DNA of 64,000 nucleotides from Oscillatoriales cyanobacterium. GTDB lineage: Bacteria; Cyanobacteriota; Cyanobacteriia; Cyanobacteriales; Laspinemataceae. The notes under the pieces were generated by a model that had not been told where the DNA came from, ran no database searches, and worked only from the letters and a program-made list of their open reading frames with translations. The translations under genes and the position numbers were made by a program. Location of the stretch: contig JAABRM010000011.1 of the NCBI GenBank assembly GCA_011390955.1, forward strand, positions 1 through 64,000. Direction: 5' to 3'. Below, one piece after another: positions 61,898 to 64,000 of the stretch (its first letter is position 1; the number at the start of each line of letters is the position of its first letter).

Positions 61898-64000
61898 ATG
61901 TTAAAAAAATTATATTATTTACTAGCTATATTTCTCACCATTTTTGCTCCCGTGGCTGCTCGCGCTGAAGGTAGCAAAGACCTCACTTCTAATAATCTGG
62001 GTTTTAGACCATTTTTGGAAGATGGAAGTACGATCGCCGATGGCATCCCCCGGAACAACACGATCCAGGTTTATGCTGTAGCTGGGGAGACCATTGAACT
62101 GGGATCGAGTGCCATTGGCATAGGTGGGGGAAATATCGTCGCCACGGCTCCTAATGGCACCCGAGATGACTGTGGCACAATAGGCAGCAACGCAGCAAAC
62201 TACGGCAGAATTCTCAACAGAACGCAGGAACTTGATGGAAGTTTTACGCCCTGTGAGGTTACGGTAGACCAAACAGGGATTTGGGAAATTCAGTTTTTGG
62301 CTCCAGCCTCTTCTTACGATACCACAACCGAGGTGATTACCAGAGTCGAAAACGGTAATCCTACCCCAGTAGCAGTAACTAATGACTTTGCTCCAGCAGC
62401 CACTGACACTTTCATTGCCGCGTGGGATGTGACGGTAAGAAGTGGCACTGTCGCCCAGGATGGACGAGTCTTTGCCAATTATTTGGCTTTGAATGCCGGT
62501 TTTTCAGGCAACCCACCGATTAACTCGATCGCTTATGTGCAAACCAGAGATGGTTACTTGTATGAGGTCGATTTGAATGGAATGTATCCGGCAGGGTTTA
62601 TGTTTTTTGCCAATAAAGATGGCTTTACCTCTGGGGGTGAGCCTCTTTATCGGTCTGTGAATCCGAATGAAATTGCTTCTAGCCTTGTCAACCCCAGCGA
62701 TTCTGCTAGGGATGATGTCACCCACAAGATATTTTTCAATCCGCCAAATGCAAGTCTTCCTCCGGGCAGTACATCTTTTAGTCGTGGCCCTACTTGGCTG
62801 CTAAATTCACCTGCATCACCTCCTACTCCAACTAATCTGCAATTTATTGGTAAAGAAGGATCTGTCAATCAAACCGGAACTAATCCACTCCAAGGTACTT
62901 TTTCTTTTGGGGTTCTTGAGGCTCCTGGGGCGGACATTCCCTACAGTTTGGCGATCGATGTTGATGACAACGGTCGTTATGATGACCCCATAGATCGAGT
63001 TTTCTTTGGTCGAACTGTATCTGGAACCAATCAAGTGATTTGGGATGGCAAAGATGGAGAAGGAAATAATGTTCCCCCTAGTGAAACTGGCTACAACGCT
63101 ACGGTCAAGCTGTTTTCCGGGGAAGTGCATTTTCCCTTTATCGACGTAGAGCGCAATGTCAACGGCATCAAAATCATCCGGCAAACAGCCCTACCCTTTA
63201 CACCGCCTCCCGGAGATAATAGTTATCGCAATGATTGGGTTTATTATGATAACTCTGGCTTTTCCGCAGGTGAAACAGGTGAACCCATTCCCTTAAGAGC
63301 TTTAGGTGGAGTTCCTAGCACTAACGGATCTCATGCCTTTGGTAGTATTAGTCCTCTTTCCAACTGGGGTGATGCGCGAGGCATTGACACTTGGGTGCTT
63401 TTACCTTCTACCCCACTTAGCCTTGTAGACAGAATTAAAGTTCTGGAAGCAGATTTAAATATTACTAAGCAATTAATTAATTCAAGTGATATTGCTAATG
63501 GTCAAATTAGATACATCATTAATGTCACCAATAATGGGCCGAGTAATGTGAGGGGAGTGGGGGTTACGGATATTTTTCCGCCTGAAATCGCTAGTGCCAC
63601 TTGGACTTGTGCGATTACGGGGACGGGTGCTTGTGCAATGCCAAGTGGCAATGGCGATATTAATACGACGGTGGATCTGGATGCCGAGGATGTGGCAACG
63701 TTTACGGTGACGGGTACAATAGATCCAAATGCTCCTCGACCAATTACTAACTCAGCCACAGTGACTCGTCCCAATGATGTGGCTGACCCCGTAGACCAGG
63801 ATGGTAGTGGTGGAGATAATACAACGGAAACCGCAACATCTAGTTATAGTGGATTGGGCATTGCCAAGCAAGCGGGAACGGTTACGGCTAATGGCGATGG
63901 GAGTTTTTCTATTCCTTATACTTTGGTAATCACTAATACCACAAGTGTTCCGTTTAGCAATCTCCAAGTCACGGAAGATTTAAAAGCAACTTTTGGCAAT
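61898..64000 (+). CDS. Large secreted DUF11-repeat protein (C-terminus outside window)
   Basis: 701 codons are open from the ATG at 61898 to the window edge. A signal peptide (MLKKLYYLLAIFLTIFAPVAARAE) is clear. The first ~500 residues are beta-rich with no named domain (a DVDDNGRYDDP calcium-like loop near residue 350). From about residue 520 come DUF11-type repeats of the bacterial surface kind (LNITKQLINSSDIANGQIRYIINVTNNGPSNVRGVGVTDIFP, then GLGIAKQAGTVTANGDGSF). DUF11 modules build long extracellular stalks. It follows the hps pseudopilins on the same strand, so it may be a surface or matrix protein exported with the polysaccharide. Confidence 0.8.
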   Translation, partial: MLKKLYYLLAIFLTIFAPVAARAEGSKDLTSNNLGFRPFLEDGSTIADGIPRNNTIQVYAVAGETIELGSSAIGIGGGNIVATAPNGTRDDCGTIGSNAANYGRILNRTQELDGSFTPCEVTVDQTGIWEIQFLAPASSYDTTTEVITRVENGNPTPVAVTNDFAPAATDTFIAAWDVTVRSGTVAQDGRVFANYLALNAGFSGNPPINSIAYVQTRDGYLYEVDLNGMYPAGFMFFANKDGFTSGGEPLYRSVNPNEIASSLVNPSDSARDDVTHKIFFNPPNASLPPGSTSFSRGPTWLLNSPASPPTPTNLQFIGKEGSVNQTGTNPLQGTFSFGVLEAPGADIPYSLAIDVDDNGRYDDPIDRVFFGRTVSGTNQVIWDGKDGEGNNVPPSETGYNATVKLFSGEVHFPFIDVERNVNGIKIIRQTALPFTPPPGDNSYRNDWVYYDNSGFSAGETGEPIPLRALGGVPSTNGSHAFGSISPLSNWGDARGIDTWVLLPSTPLSLVDRIKVLEADLNITKQLINSSDIANGQIRYIINVTNNGPSNVRGVGVTDIFPPEIASATWTCAITGTGACAMPSGNGDINTTVDLDAEDVATFTVTGTIDPNAPRPITNSATVTRPNDVADPVDQDGSGGDNTTETATSSYSGLGIAKQAGTVTANGDGSFSIPYTLVITNTTSVPFSNLQVTEDLKATFGN

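Noticed and set aside
1-64000. tRNA and rRNA genes
   Set aside because: I looked for T-loop (GGTTCGAATCC-like) and rRNA core sequences and found none; a covariance search could still find a divergent one.

Overview
The window is about 64 kb of chromosome from a cyanobacterium. The palindrome GCGATCGC (the HIP1 motif typical of cyanobacteria) is scattered throughout. The gene set also fits: a high-light-inducible chlorophyll-binding protein, heme oxygenase for bilin synthesis, a COP23-type protein, a CSP41-like epimerase, DUF1830, DUF4327 and DUF2232 proteins, and a hormogonium polysaccharide (hps) locus. The hps genes and the very heavy load of intergenic tandem repeats suggest a filamentous, motile, Oscillatoriales-like organism; this is inference. 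I saw no rRNA or tRNA gene and no CRISPR array.

Layout. 1-6.6 kb: two exported trypsin-family proteases (one with two protease domains and a TPR tail, one with a PPC domain) flank a COP23 protein and about 1.5 kb of repeats, including a tandem duplication of about 685 bp. 6.7-11.4 kb: cobT, a DUF2232 membrane protein, a universal stress protein and a Crp/Fnr regulator. 11.4-18.6 kb: a large acidic protein with repeated short motifs, a sugar-phosphate transferase, pgsA, a CSP41-like protein and a membrane protein. 18.9-24.1 kb: a putative metal-handling island with two DUF5132-type proteins, an HMA2-domain protein and a P-type ATPase that has no CPC motif and carries repeat DNA inserted in frame. 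24.2-37.6 kb: hli, sdhB, an MFS transporter, a phasin-like protein, a transposon-end remnant, DUF4327, a GH3 hydrolase, RNase D, trpB, SUI1, a response regulator, rpsN, aat and a uracil-DNA glycosylase. 37.7-43.3 kb: a signalling group (CHASE-type adenylate cyclase, GAF histidine kinase, HPt protein). 43.8-53.4 kb: coaD with an overlapping coiled-coil gene, a phosphodiester glycosidase, heme oxygenase, an XRE regulator, DUF29, a beta-helix protein, msrA, DUF1830, a HAD hydrolase and rpmB. 53.7-64 kb: hpsA, three pseudopilin-like genes and the start of a large secreted DUF11 protein.

The dominant unexplained feature is the repeat load. Heptamer arrays (variants of TTGTTGG, GATAATT and GGTGGTT) and octamer arrays (variants of GGGAGCAG) recur about twenty times. 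They often sit side by side in a fixed order and often lie directly against start codons or -10 boxes. In at least two genes they are translated in frame inside the protein. Several MITE-like families with terminal inverted repeats are also present; one has five copies, two of them inside the hps locus.

Genes that probably act together: the P-type ATPase, HMA2 and DUF5132 genes; the hps genes with the secreted DUF11 protein; the adenylate cyclase and the Crp-like regulator (by function, not proximity); and the histidine kinase with the HPt protein. Domain calls were made by reading the translations, without database searches.
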